NCBI RefSeq assembly: GCF_024699985.1
Contig: NZ_JAJONA010000001.1
Span: 4,470,501 to 4,534,500, forward strand
Direction of reading: 5' to 3'
Origin: Phenylobacterium sp. J367
GTDB taxonomy: Bacteria > Pseudomonadota > Alphaproteobacteria > Caulobacterales > Caulobacteraceae
DNA length: 64,000 nt
Shown here: one piece after another, positions 18,240-26,159 of the stretch
Position numbering within the stretch: position 1 is the stretch's first letter
Layout: every line of letters begins with the position of its first letter
Program-made: the position numbers and the translations under genes
Notes under the pieces: generated by a model
Told to the model about the DNA's origin: nothing
The model's database searches: none
Seen by the model: the letters and a program-made list of their open reading frames with translations, nothing else

Positions 18240-18871
18240 GTGGAGAGCACCTCGGCGAGCTCGATCCTCTGCGCCCGCTTGGCGGCCTGGAAGCCGGGCC
18301 GGGCCTTCAGCCGCTGCCAGTAGGCCGCCACGGCCGGGGTGAAGTGGTCGGACAGCTTCAGGTGGCTGGCGAGAAGCAGCGCGTAACCCACGGAAATGTC
18401 TGCCGCCGTGAAGCGCCCGGCGCAGAGCCACTCGCCCTCCTCCATCGCCCGGTCGACGTGGCGTAGCCGGCTCAGGAACCAGCGGGCGTAGTCCTCCGCG
18501 GCCGCATCCGCGCGGCCCTTCTCGAAGGTCGTGTAGCGGAGCACCAGGGTCTGCGGGAAGGTCAGCGTCGCCTCCCCGAAATGCAGCCAGTTCAGCCAGC
18601 CGCCGTAGGCGGGGTCCTGCACCGGGACGGCCAGATCGCTCGGACCATGGCGGGTGACCAGGTACTGCACGATGGCCGCGCTCTCGGTCATGAAGGTCTC
18701 GCCGTCCTGCAGCGCCGGGATGGTGCCGAGCGGATTGACCTCCAGGTAGTCCGGCTGCCGGGCCCTGGGCGGGAACGGCATCTGGTGCAGGGTGTATTCG
18801 AGCCCGAGTTCCTCCAGCGCCCAGAGCGGCCGGAAGGAGCGCGCGTCGGCGCAGTGCCAGAGTTCGATCAT
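18236..18871 (-). CDS. Glutathione S-transferase family protein
   Basis: A 211-residue GST with a thioredoxin-like domain starting MIELWHCADARSFRPLWALE, the cis-Pro segment GTIPALQDGE and ESAAIVQYLV, then the helical domain with CAGRFTAADISVGYAL. The start at ATG 18871 matches the family; an open frame continues upstream only into a repeat. It is the first gene of a coupled two-GST unit. Two different GSTs in one operon suggest a heterodimer or two steps of one detoxification route, which is inference. Confidence 0.88.
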   Translation of the reverse strand: MIELWHCADARSFRPLWALEELGLEYTLHQMPFPPRARQPDYLEVNPLGTIPALQDGETFMTESAAIVQYLVTRHGPSDLAVPVQDPAYGGWLNWLHFGEATLTFPQTLVLRYTTFEKGRADAAAEDYARWFLSRLRHVDRAMEEGEWLCAGRFTAADISVGYALLLASHLKLSDHFTPAVAAYWQRLKARPGFQAAKRAQRIELAEVLST

Positions 18872-18889
18872 GACGCAGGACTCCAGAAG

Positions 18890-18987
18890 CCCTCCCCCTT
18901 GCGGGGGAGGGTTGGGTGGGGGGTGCGAACGGGGCGTATGGAGGTGTGTCACCCCCACCCCAACCCCTCCCCGCAAGGGGGAGGGGC
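18890..18987. repeat. Nested inverted repeat of CCCTCCCC type
   Basis: Two hairpins, CCCTCCCCCTTGCGGGGGAG (from 18890) and CCCCTCCCCGCAAGGGGGAG (from 18964), face each other, and GGGTGGGGGGTG pairs with CACCCCCACCC between them. The whole forms a roughly 98-base nested palindrome between two minus-strand genes. It resembles the repeat at 43.9-44.0 kb. Confidence 0.65.
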
Positions 18988-19013
18988 GAGGATGAGGCCA
19001 GGCGGAGCGCCAC

Positions 19014-19811
19014 CTACCCCTCCCGGCTGGTGTAGTTCGGCCGGCGCTTCTCCAGGAAGGCGCGGACGCCCTCGCCGAAGTCGCCGTCGGCGCTGGCCAG
19101 GATCTGGTTGCGGTCCTCCATGGCGATGGCGGCCTCGAGCCCGCCCGCGTCGATGGCGTGGTTGAGCGCTTCCTTGGTGAGCCTGAGGCCCAGCGGGGTC
19201 GCGTGCAGCATGTCGTCCACGAAGCCGCGGGCGACGTCCTCCAGCTCCTCCTTGGCGACGATCTGGCTGACCAGGCCGAGCTCGCGGGCCCGCTCGGCGG
19301 TGATGAACCGGCCGGTCAGCATGTATTCGGCGGCCACCGAGCTCCCCACCATGCGCGGCAGGAAGTAGCTGACCCCGATGTCGCAGGCCGACAGCCCGAT
19401 GCGGATGAAGGCGGCGTTCATGCGCGTGCGGGGCGTGGCGATCCGCACGTCCGAGGCCAGCGCGAGCGCGAAGCCGCCGCCGGCCGCCGGCCCGTCCACG
19501 CAGGCCACGATCGGCTGCGGGCAGCGGCGCATGGCGATGACGATCTCGCTGATCCGGCGCTGGGCGGTCAGCCCGGCGCCGATGGAGCGCGACCCCTGCG
19601 GCTCGGCCCGCTCCTTGAGGTCGAGGCCGGCGCAGAAGTTGTCGCCCGCCCCCTGCAGCACCACCACCCGCACGTCGCGGCGCCAGTAGAGGTCCACGAA
19701 GAAGGCGCGCAGCTCCTCCACGAGGTTGCGGGAGAGCGCGTTCAGCCGGTCCGGACGGTTCAGGGTCGCCCAGACCACGTCGCCGTCCTGCCGGAGTTCC
19801 AGGTCGGCCAT
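19014..19811 (-). CDS. Crotonase/enoyl-CoA hydratase family protein
   Basis: A 265-residue crotonase-fold protein. The oxyanion segments are DNFCAGLDLKER and AAGGGFALALASDVRI. Both classical hydratase glutamates are absent (Ala in GGGFALA; FIRIGLSACD in the second site). An Asp in GLSACDIGVSYFLPRMVG lines up with the acid residue of dienoyl-CoA isomerases. It therefore probably isomerises or otherwise modifies an enoyl-CoA rather than hydrating it. The gene starts two bases after the stop of the epoxide-hydrolase-like gene, so the two form an operon. Confidence 0.86.
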   Translation of the reverse strand: MADLELRQDGDVVWATLNRPDRLNALSRNLVEELRAFFVDLYWRRDVRVVVLQGAGDNFCAGLDLKERAEPQGSRSIGAGLTAQRRISEIVIAMRRCPQPIVACVDGPAAGGGFALALASDVRIATPRTRMNAAFIRIGLSACDIGVSYFLPRMVGSSVAAEYMLTGRFITAERARELGLVSQIVAKEELEDVARGFVDDMLHATPLGLRLTKEALNHAIDAGGLEAAIAMEDRNQILASADGDFGEGVRAFLEKRRPNYTSREG

Positions 19812-19813
19812 GG

Positions 19814-20779
19814 TCAGAGCCCTTTCAGCCAGGGGATGAGGATCGCGTTGACCTCTTCGGGCCGCTCCTGCTGGGTCCAGTGGCCGCAGCCCGGCAGGAC
19901 GTGGACCTCGCGCAGGTCGGTGGCGTGCTGGCGCATCAGAGCCCCGGGGTCGGGGATGGCCCCGAAGCCGTTGAAGGCCGGGTCGCGGTCGCCGCCGATC
20001 AGCAGGGTCGGCATGTCGAGCGTGCGGCCCCTGAAGGCCTGCAGCCATTCGAAGTCGCGCTCGTGGTTCCGGTAGCGGCTGATCGGACCGAAGAAGCCGC
20101 TCTCGCGGAACTCGGCCACGTAGTAGTCGAGCTCGTTCTCGGTCAGCCAGGCGGGGAAGTCGGCGGGGTCGATCATGCCCTCGAGCAGGGTCGCGTCCGC
20201 CGTCTTCTGCGGCCAGGCGCCGTCCGGCGCGTCGCCGGAGATGGCGAAGTAGAACTTGCGCAGGAAGTCGCGGACGTCGCGCTCCGCCTCCGCCTCCGGC
20301 GGCCCGACCTTCTGGAACCAGGCCTGGTAGAAGAAGCGGTTCTTGCTGGTGAAATGCTCGGTGAAGATCTCGGTGAAGGGGCGAGCCGGGACGCCGGTGA
20401 ACGGCACCGCGAGCCCCGCCACCGCCGAGATCGCCTCGGGCCGGGACAGCGCCGTGTTCCAGACGATCGGCGCGCCCCAGTCGTGGCCGACCAGGATCGC
20501 CGGCGCATCCGGCTGGAGCGCCTTCGCCACGCCGGCCACGTCGGCCGTCAGATGCTCCATGGCATAGGCCTCGACGGTCTTCGGCTTGTCCGAGCCGCCG
20601 TAACCGCGGACGTCGATGGCGCAGGCGGTGAAGCCCGCCTCGGCGATGGGCGAGAGCTGGTGGCGCCAGGAGAACCAGCTCTCCGGGAAGCCGTGGACGA
20701 GCAGGACCAGGGGGCCCTCCCCCTCGACCGCGCAGCGGATGCGCGCCTCCCCGGCGTCGACGGTGCGGAATTCGGCCAT
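19814..20779 (-). CDS. Alpha/beta hydrolase, epoxide-hydrolase-like
   Basis: A 321-residue alpha/beta hydrolase. The oxyanion motif HGFPESWFSWRHQ is typical of epoxide hydrolases. The nucleophile is Asp100 in VGHDWGA and the catalytic His is His300 in GCGHWTQQERPEEVN; a cap domain with Tyr-rich segments lies between. An Asp nucleophile supports epoxide or haloalkane hydrolysis rather than ester cleavage. The ATG at 20779 has a GAGGAGAC site. It is cotranscribed with the crotonase downstream, suggesting degradation of an unsaturated or epoxidised acyl chain or terpenoid. Confidence 0.88.
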   Translation of the reverse strand: MAEFRTVDAGEARIRCAVEGEGPLVLLVHGFPESWFSWRHQLSPIAEAGFTACAIDVRGYGGSDKPKTVEAYAMEHLTADVAGVAKALQPDAPAILVGHDWGAPIVWNTALSRPEAISAVAGLAVPFTGVPARPFTEIFTEHFTSKNRFFYQAWFQKVGPPEAEAERDVRDFLRKFYFAISGDAPDGAWPQKTADATLLEGMIDPADFPAWLTENELDYYVAEFRESGFFGPISRYRNHERDFEWLQAFRGRTLDMPTLLIGGDRDPAFNGFGAIPDPGALMRQHATDLREVHVLPGCGHWTQQERPEEVNAILIPWLKGL

Positions 20780-20958
20780 CGCGTCTCCTCCCTGCTTCAC
20801 TTGGAGCGCGGCCTGATCGCAAAACCGGAGGCCACTTTCGCGGACCGCGCCCGGGCCATGCTTCTCCCAGCCGCCAAAGGTGGCAAGCCTGACCCCACGG
20901 CATCGTTGACCCCTCCGGAGCCCGGCGCGCATCGTCCCGGAAAAGAGGGAGGAGACGG

Positions 20959-21771
20959 ATGGTCTCCATCGTGGAGAAGGCGGCCGGGTTCGAGGCCATG
21001 CTCGTGGACCTCGCGGACCATGTGGCGACGATCACCCTGAACCGGCCGGAGCGGCGCAATGCGCTCAGCTACCGGGCCTATGACGAGCTGGAGCAGGGCT
21101 TCCGCCTGGCCGCCGCCGACCCGGAGGTGCGCTGCGTGATCGTCACCGGGGCCGATCCCGCCTTCTGCTCCGGCGACGACGTGGCCGAGATCATGGCCGG
21201 GCCGAAGCCGGTCTCGAAGGCGCCGACGCCGGTGACCTACACCGCCACGCCGGCGGCGATCGCGGCGCTGGAATGCGACAAGCCGGTGATCGCGGCGGTC
21301 AACGGCGCGGCGGTCGGCTGGGGCATGGAGCTGGCCCTCTTCGCCGACATCCGCATCGCGTCGGAGAGGGCGAGGTTCGGCGAACTGTTCGTCAAGCGCG
21401 GCCTGGTCTGCGACGTGGGCGGCTTCTACCGCCTACCGGCCATCGTCGGGCCCGCCAAGGCCGCCGAGCTGCTGTTCACCGGCGAGGTGTTCGACGCGGC
21501 CGAGGCGCTGCGCATCGGGCTGGTCTCCGAGGTGACGCCGCACGCCGGGCTGATGGACCATGCGCGGACCCTGGCGGGGAAGATCGCCGCCAATCCGCCG
21601 CTCGCCGTCCGCCACCTGAAGGCGGGGCTCACGAAATACGCCTACGGCGACCCGCGCGAGATCGGGGCCTGGGCCATCGAGAAGATCCGCCTGCTGATGC
21701 AGACCCACGACCACCGCGAAGGGGTCGCGAGCTTCCTGGAGAAGCGCGAACCCGTGTTCGAGGGCCGCTGA
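20959..21771 (+). CDS. Crotonase/enoyl-CoA hydratase family protein
   Basis: A 270-residue crotonase-fold enzyme. It keeps the first catalytic Glu (GWGMELALFADIRI) and has DPAFCSGDDVAEI as oxyanion segment. The second Glu position is Phe (FGELFVKRGL), and an Asp is present in LVCDVGGFYRLP, as in isomerase-type members. The ATG at 20959 follows GGGAGGAGACGG. The SDR gene begins two bases behind its stop, so they are cotranscribed. It is divergent from the epoxide-hydrolase-like/crotonase operon, and the four genes may belong to one beta-oxidation-like pathway. Confidence 0.87.
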   Translation: MVSIVEKAAGFEAMLVDLADHVATITLNRPERRNALSYRAYDELEQGFRLAAADPEVRCVIVTGADPAFCSGDDVAEIMAGPKPVSKAPTPVTYTATPAAIAALECDKPVIAAVNGAAVGWGMELALFADIRIASERARFGELFVKRGLVCDVGGFYRLPAIVGPAKAAELLFTGEVFDAAEALRIGLVSEVTPHAGLMDHARTLAGKIAANPPLAVRHLKAGLTKYAYGDPREIGAWAIEKIRLLMQTHDHREGVASFLEKREPVFEGR

Positions 21772-21773
21772 CC

Positions 21774-22541
21774 ATGCCGCTGTCCCGCTCCGTGAAGGGC
21801 CTGACCGTCCTCGTCACCGGCGCCGCATCGGGCATGGGCCGCGCCACCGCCGAGCTGTTCGCCCGCGAGGGCGCCAATGTCGCCGTCACCGATGTCTCCG
21901 CCGACGCCTGCCGGGAGGTGGCCGAGGCGATCCAGGCGGAGGGCGGCTCGGCCGAGGCCTGGGCGCTGGACGTCGCCGATCCCGACGCCATCGAGACGGT
22001 CACCCAGGCGGTGGTCGCCCGGTTCGGCGGCCTGGACATCCTGATCAACAACGCCGGCATCTCGGCCTTCGCGGCCATCGACAGCCCCGCCTACGACCAG
22101 GTCTGGGACCGGGCGTTCGCGATCCTGATCACGGCGCACCAGCGGCTGGTCCGGGCCGCCCTGCCCCACCTGCGCGCTTCGGCAAGCCCGCGGATCGTCA
22201 ATATCGCTTCGACCGAGGCGCTCGGCGCCACGGCCCGCGACAGCCCCTATGCGGCGGCCAAGGCGGCGGTCACCGGCCTCACCCGCGCGCTGGCCGTCGA
22301 GCTCGGCAAGGAGGGGATCACGGTCAACTGCATCTGCCCGGGCCCGATCCTCACCGGCATGACCCAGGGGCTCTCGGAGGAGGACCGCCGGACGTTCGCG
22401 AACCGGCGCACCGCGCTCCGCCGCTACGGCGAGCCCGAGGAGGTGGCGCACATGACGCTCAGCCTCTGCCTGCCGGCCGCCAGCTACATCACCGGCGCGG
22501 TGATCCCGGTGGACGGCGGGCTGATGGCGCGCAACGCCTAG
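21774..22541 (+). CDS. SDR family oxidoreductase (FabG-like)
   Basis: A 255-residue classical SDR. The cofactor motif is TGAASGMG, followed by INNAGIS, the catalytic Ser in NIASTEA and Tyr-Lys in SPYAAAK, then PGPILTGMT and the typical end ITGAVIPVDGGLMARNA. This is the 3-oxoacyl reductase/3-hydroxyacyl-CoA dehydrogenase style. It is coupled to the crotonase ahead of it and probably oxidises the hydroxyacyl product. Its stop codon overlaps the end of the convergent secreted-protein gene. Confidence 0.9.
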   Translation: MPLSRSVKGLTVLVTGAASGMGRATAELFAREGANVAVTDVSADACREVAEAIQAEGGSAEAWALDVADPDAIETVTQAVVARFGGLDILINNAGISAFAAIDSPAYDQVWDRAFAILITAHQRLVRAALPHLRASASPRIVNIASTEALGATARDSPYAAAKAAVTGLTRALAVELGKEGITVNCICPGPILTGMTQGLSEEDRRTFANRRTALRRYGEPEEVAHMTLSLCLPAASYITGAVIPVDGGLMARNA

Positions 22542-23032
22542 GGGGTCGTCGGCGCCAGCACCGGCTTCTGCACGCCCTCGTCGCGGTCGCAGCGCGTGTC
22601 GCGGTCCTTGGCCTCGAGGGCCGTGGCGATCAGCTTCAGCGGACGGCCCGGCATGCCGGTGGAGACGACGACGTTCAGGTGCCGCCGGGCGGGCAGGTTG
22701 CACCAGGTCTCGCGGGTCGCGAACTGGCCGGCGTCCCAGCGGGTCCTGGCGGGACTGAAGCGCTCCGGGCGCTCGGCGACGGCCTTCAGCACGGCGTCGC
22801 GCACGGTGGCCGGCTCGCCGTCGGAGACCAGGACGGTGCAGGAATTCGGGTCCTTCTGCCGGTCGATCTCGACGGCGCCCGCCTTGACGGAATCCACCGG
22901 CGCGCTGTCGATCACCGCGTCCAGGCAGGCCCGCATGGCCGAGCCCGCGTCGGTGGCCGGATCGGCGGCGGCGGGCGTCGCCACGGGGGCGGCGACGGTC
23001 AGCGCGAGCGCGCCGGCCAGAAGAACTCGCAA
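22538..23032 (-). CDS. Hypothetical secreted protein
   Basis: 164 residues starting at TTG 23032, chosen because GGAGGT stands seven bases upstream and a signal peptide (LLAGALALTVAAPVATPAAA) starts immediately. The mature part has four Cys (in MRACLDAV, PNSCTVLV, ETWCNLPA, DTRCDRDE) that could form two disulfides. I do not recognise a family. It is probably periplasmic. It is divergent from the aldo/keto reductase gene. Confidence 0.7.
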   Translation of the reverse strand: MRVLLAGALALTVAAPVATPAAADPATDAGSAMRACLDAVIDSAPVDSVKAGAVEIDRQKDPNSCTVLVSDGEPATVRDAVLKAVAERPERFSPARTRWDAGQFATRETWCNLPARRHLNVVVSTGMPGRPLKLIATALEAKDRDTRCDRDEGVQKPVLAPTTP

Positions 23033-23114
23033 AGCTGGGACCTCCTGCAGAAACCGCGTTGTGATACCCCGGCAAACGTGGCGACGTGAGGGCGGCCGGA
23101 AACGGAGATCCCTC

Positions 23115-24075
23115 ATGCCGTTCACACGTCGCGAGATGCTGGTCGCCGCCGCCGCGGTGGCGAGCGGCTGCTCGCCCGATCCCGCGCCGGCCCAGCCGCC
23201 CGCCGCGAAAGCCCAGACGCCCAAGGAGACGGCCATGCCCGACCCCGGCCCTATCCTGACCCGCAAGATCCCGTCCTCGGGCGAGACCCTCCCCGTGGTC
23301 GGCCTCGGCACCTGGCAGGCGTTCGACATCGGGCGCGGCCCGGACTGGGACCAGGCCCGCGAGGGGATCGCCGCCTTCGTCCAGAGCGGCGGCAAGGTCA
23401 TCGATTCCTCGCCCATGTACGGCCCGGCCGAGGGCGTGGTCGGCGAGATCGTGGAGGGCCTCGCCGTCCGGCCGAAGCTGTTCCTGGCCACCAAAGGTCT
23501 GGACCAGCGGCCGCGAGGCCGGGATCGCCCAGATGGAGGCGTCCTTCGCGAAGATGCGGACGCAGGTCATGGACCTGATGCAGGTCCACAACCTCATCGA
23601 CCTCGACACCCATCTGGCGACGCTCGCCGACTGGAAGGCGAGCGGCCGCGTCCGCTACGTGGGCGCTACCCACTACACCGAGAGCGCCTATCCGGCGCTC
23701 GAGGCGGCCATGCGCAGGCACACCCTCGACTTCATCCAGATCAACGCTTCCGTCGCCGAGCGCGGCGCCGAACAGCGGATCCTGCCGCTGGCGCAGGAGC
23801 GGGGCATGGCGGTGATCGTCAACCGGCCCTTCGCCGGCGGGGACGTGTTCAGCCGCGTCCGGCGGCTACCCCTGCCCGGCTGGGCGGCCGAGCTCGGCTG
23901 CACGAGCTGGGCGCAGATCCTGCTGAAGTACGTCATCGCCCACCCGGCGGTGACCTGCGCCATCCCGGGCACCCGCAATCCGCGCCACATCGTCGACAAC
24001 CTGGGCGCCGCCCGCGGCCCCCTGCCCGACGCGGCGCAGCGGGCGCGGATCGTCGAGGCGGTCAGGGCGGCGTGA
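23115..24075 (+). CDS. Aldo/keto reductase lipoprotein (frameshifted in this sequence)
   Basis: An aldo/keto reductase-fold protein of 319 residues after repair. The frame breaks in the AAA at 23493-23495: deleting one A restores LFLATKVWTSGREAGIAQME. Fold signatures are GLGTWQAFDIG, VIDSSPMYG (catalytic Asp and Tyr), TKVW with the catalytic Lys, DLMQVHNL and CAIPGTRNP. The amino end MPFTRREMLVAAAAVASGC combines a twin-arginine motif with a lipobox, so the enzyme is probably exported folded and anchored as a lipoprotein. That location is unusual for an NADPH-dependent family. Confidence 0.83.
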
Positions 24076-25648
24076 GCTTCAGGATCGAGTTCTCCACGTC
24101 CGAGCTGACATAGATCGTCCCGGACGGACCCACCGCGATACCGCCGGCCAGCGGGATGGGCTGGGTGACCAGGCCCACCGGCAGGTTCGTCGCCAGGACC
24201 GTCTTGGCGCCGGTCGCGGGATCGACCCGCACCACCTGCCTTGCGCCCATCTCCAGGACATAGAGGCCGCCATCCGGCCCGACCGCGACCGCCTTCGGCA
24301 GGCGGAGCCCGGTGGCGACCGGCGTCTTCGCGCCCGTGGCGAGATCGACGCGGGAGAGCACGCCCGCCGCCTCCACCAGCCAGACCTGGCCGGGCGGGCC
24401 GAGCGCCAGGCTGACCGGCGCCATCAGGCCCTCGGTCAGGGTGCGCTTGCCCTCGTCGATAATGCTGAGCCGGCCGGCCGCGACCTCGGCGACCAGCAGG
24501 CTGCCGTCGGGCAGGCGCAGCGCATCGGTCGGCGCCGCGAGCTCGCGCACGATCATCGCCGGGTCCTTGCCGCCCTTGAAGACCTGCACGGTCCCCGACG
24601 CCGAGCTCGCCAGGATCACCTCGTCGCCGGCGGCGGTCGCGCCGGTCGGATACTCCAGGTGGGTCCCAAGCGCGTGGACGCGGGCCACGTCGCGGACCTG
24701 GCCGGTCGCGGCGTCCACCGTCCGGTAGGCGAAGACGTCGGCCACGTGCAGCACCTCGCGGCCGTTCTCGACCCGGACCGCCAGGTCGGCCGGAAAGGCC
24801 AGCGCGCCCTTGATGACCTGGCGGACCGCGCCCGTCGCGGGATCGACCTCCTGGATGCCGTTGTCGGCCATGTTGGAAACGAAGATCCGGTCGCGGGAGT
24901 CGATGGCGAAGTTGTCGAGGGACGTGGAAAGCTGCGCGACCCGCGTCCGCGCCCCGGTCTTCAGGTCGGCCCGCAGCAGTTCGCCGGTGGCGGTATCGAT
25001 GACGTAGAGCCGGTCCTTGGAGTCGAACTTCACAGAGGCCGGGGTCTTCAGCCCCTCGGAGATCACGACCATCTCGCCGGTGTCGGGATGGACCTTGGCG
25101 ACCTGCCCCCTGAACCACACCGGCCCATAGAGCCAGCCGTCAGGTCCCGGCCAGAAGCTGTTGAAGCCGTTCATCTTCTCGCGGATCTTCCGCGGCGGCT
25201 TCCGACCTGTCGGATCGAGCTCCCAGAGGTCGTCGCCGCCGAACACCTGGGAGGCGAACAGGCGCTTGCCGTCGCGGCTGAAGGCGATGGCGTTGATGCT
25301 GGGGATGCTCGCGATCGCCTCGACCGGGCCCTCGCCCTTTCGGCTGTAGACCACGCCCTCGGAGATCGCCGTCCAGACGACTTGGCCGCCAGGGCCGAAG
25401 GCGATGTCGTCGGCCATGCCCTTGGGCGGGCCCTCGACCAGCCGAACCTTCCCGGTGGCGGGATCGACGGCGTAGAGGCTCTGGCCCGCCACGCTGCCGG
25501 CCCAGAGTTCGCCCGCCGGGCTGAACCGGATGCCGTGCACACCGTGGAAGGCCGAGCCCGGAACCAGGGTCTCCACCTTGTACGCCTGGGCTACGGCCGC
25601 CCCGGTCCACAGCGCCACAACGGCGCACGCCCACGCCAAACGTCCCAT
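24062..25648 (-). CDS. Secreted beta-propeller protein (NHL/SMP-30-like repeats)
   Basis: A 528-residue exported protein with a signal peptide (residues 1-21, ending AVAQA). The rest is built from repeated propeller-blade units such as DPATGKVRLVEGPPKGMADD, KFDSKDRLYVIDTATGELL and VGPDGGLYVLEMGARQVVRV; about ten or more blades could form two propellers. No catalytic site is obvious. Such proteins serve as periplasmic lactonases or binding scaffolds. It starts at ATG 25648 after GGGAGGGGACAG. It converges with the aldo/keto reductase gene, with a 14-base overlap. Confidence 0.82.
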   Translation of the reverse strand: MGRLAWACAVVALWTGAAVAQAYKVETLVPGSAFHGVHGIRFSPAGELWAGSVAGQSLYAVDPATGKVRLVEGPPKGMADDIAFGPGGQVVWTAISEGVVYSRKGEGPVEAIASIPSINAIAFSRDGKRLFASQVFGGDDLWELDPTGRKPPRKIREKMNGFNSFWPGPDGWLYGPVWFRGQVAKVHPDTGEMVVISEGLKTPASVKFDSKDRLYVIDTATGELLRADLKTGARTRVAQLSTSLDNFAIDSRDRIFVSNMADNGIQEVDPATGAVRQVIKGALAFPADLAVRVENGREVLHVADVFAYRTVDAATGQVRDVARVHALGTHLEYPTGATAAGDEVILASSASGTVQVFKGGKDPAMIVRELAAPTDALRLPDGSLLVAEVAAGRLSIIDEGKRTLTEGLMAPVSLALGPPGQVWLVEAAGVLSRVDLATGAKTPVATGLRLPKAVAVGPDGGLYVLEMGARQVVRVDPATGAKTVLATNLPVGLVTQPIPLAGGIAVGPSGTIYVSSDVENSILKLTPP

Positions 25649-25749
25649 CTGTCCCCTCCCGCGTTCTGTTGCGGGCAGCTTCCCGCCGCGCTCGCCGGGC
25701 TGCAAGCCCTCGCCTTGCGGCGGACCGGACGATCTGGGCAGATGCGGCC

Positions 25750-26157
25750 GTGAGCGTTGATCCGCCCGATACCCCGCCCGAGCTGAGCCGGCCCGGCCGC
25801 GCGGCCGTGCTGGCCTGGCGGACGCTGGGCATCGTCTGTGTGGGGTTGGCCACGGCCGGCGTGTTCCTGCCGCTCCTGCCGACCACCATCTTCCTGATCG
25901 CCGCCGTGTGGGCCTTCGCCAAGGGCTCCCCGGAGTGGGCCGAGAAGGTCAGGGCGCACCCCAGGCTCGGGCCCTACATCCGCGACTGGGAGGCGCGCCG
26001 CGCCATCCCCCGCCGGGCCAAGGTGCTGGCCGTCGGCATGATGGCCGCGAGCTGGATGCTGCTCCTCTTCGCCACGCATAGCCTGCTGCTCGCCGGCGGC
26101 GTCGGGGCACTGCTGATCGCGGTGGCCAGCTATGTGGTCACGCGCCCGTCGGCCTGA
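25750..26157 (+). CDS. YbaN/DUF454 family inner-membrane protein
   Basis: A 135-residue protein with about three membrane helices (residues ~18-40, ~88-105 and 110-130). The DUF454 signature FLPLLPTTIFLIAAVWAFAKGSPEW is clear. The start is GTG at 25750. Function of this family is unknown. It is divergent from the beta-propeller gene and converges on the aldehyde dehydrogenase gene two bases away. Confidence 0.85.
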   Translation: MSVDPPDTPPELSRPGRAAVLAWRTLGIVCVGLATAGVFLPLLPTTIFLIAAVWAFAKGSPEWAEKVRAHPRLGPYIRDWEARRAIPRRAKVLAVGMMAASWMLLLFATHSLLLAGGVGALLIAVASYVVTRPSA

Positions 26158-26159
26158 GC

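Noticed and set aside
17358..18323. Plus-strand 321-codon frame opposite the GST genes
   Set aside because: Antisense shadow with no domain; the minus-strand GST genes have clear motifs and a coupled start.
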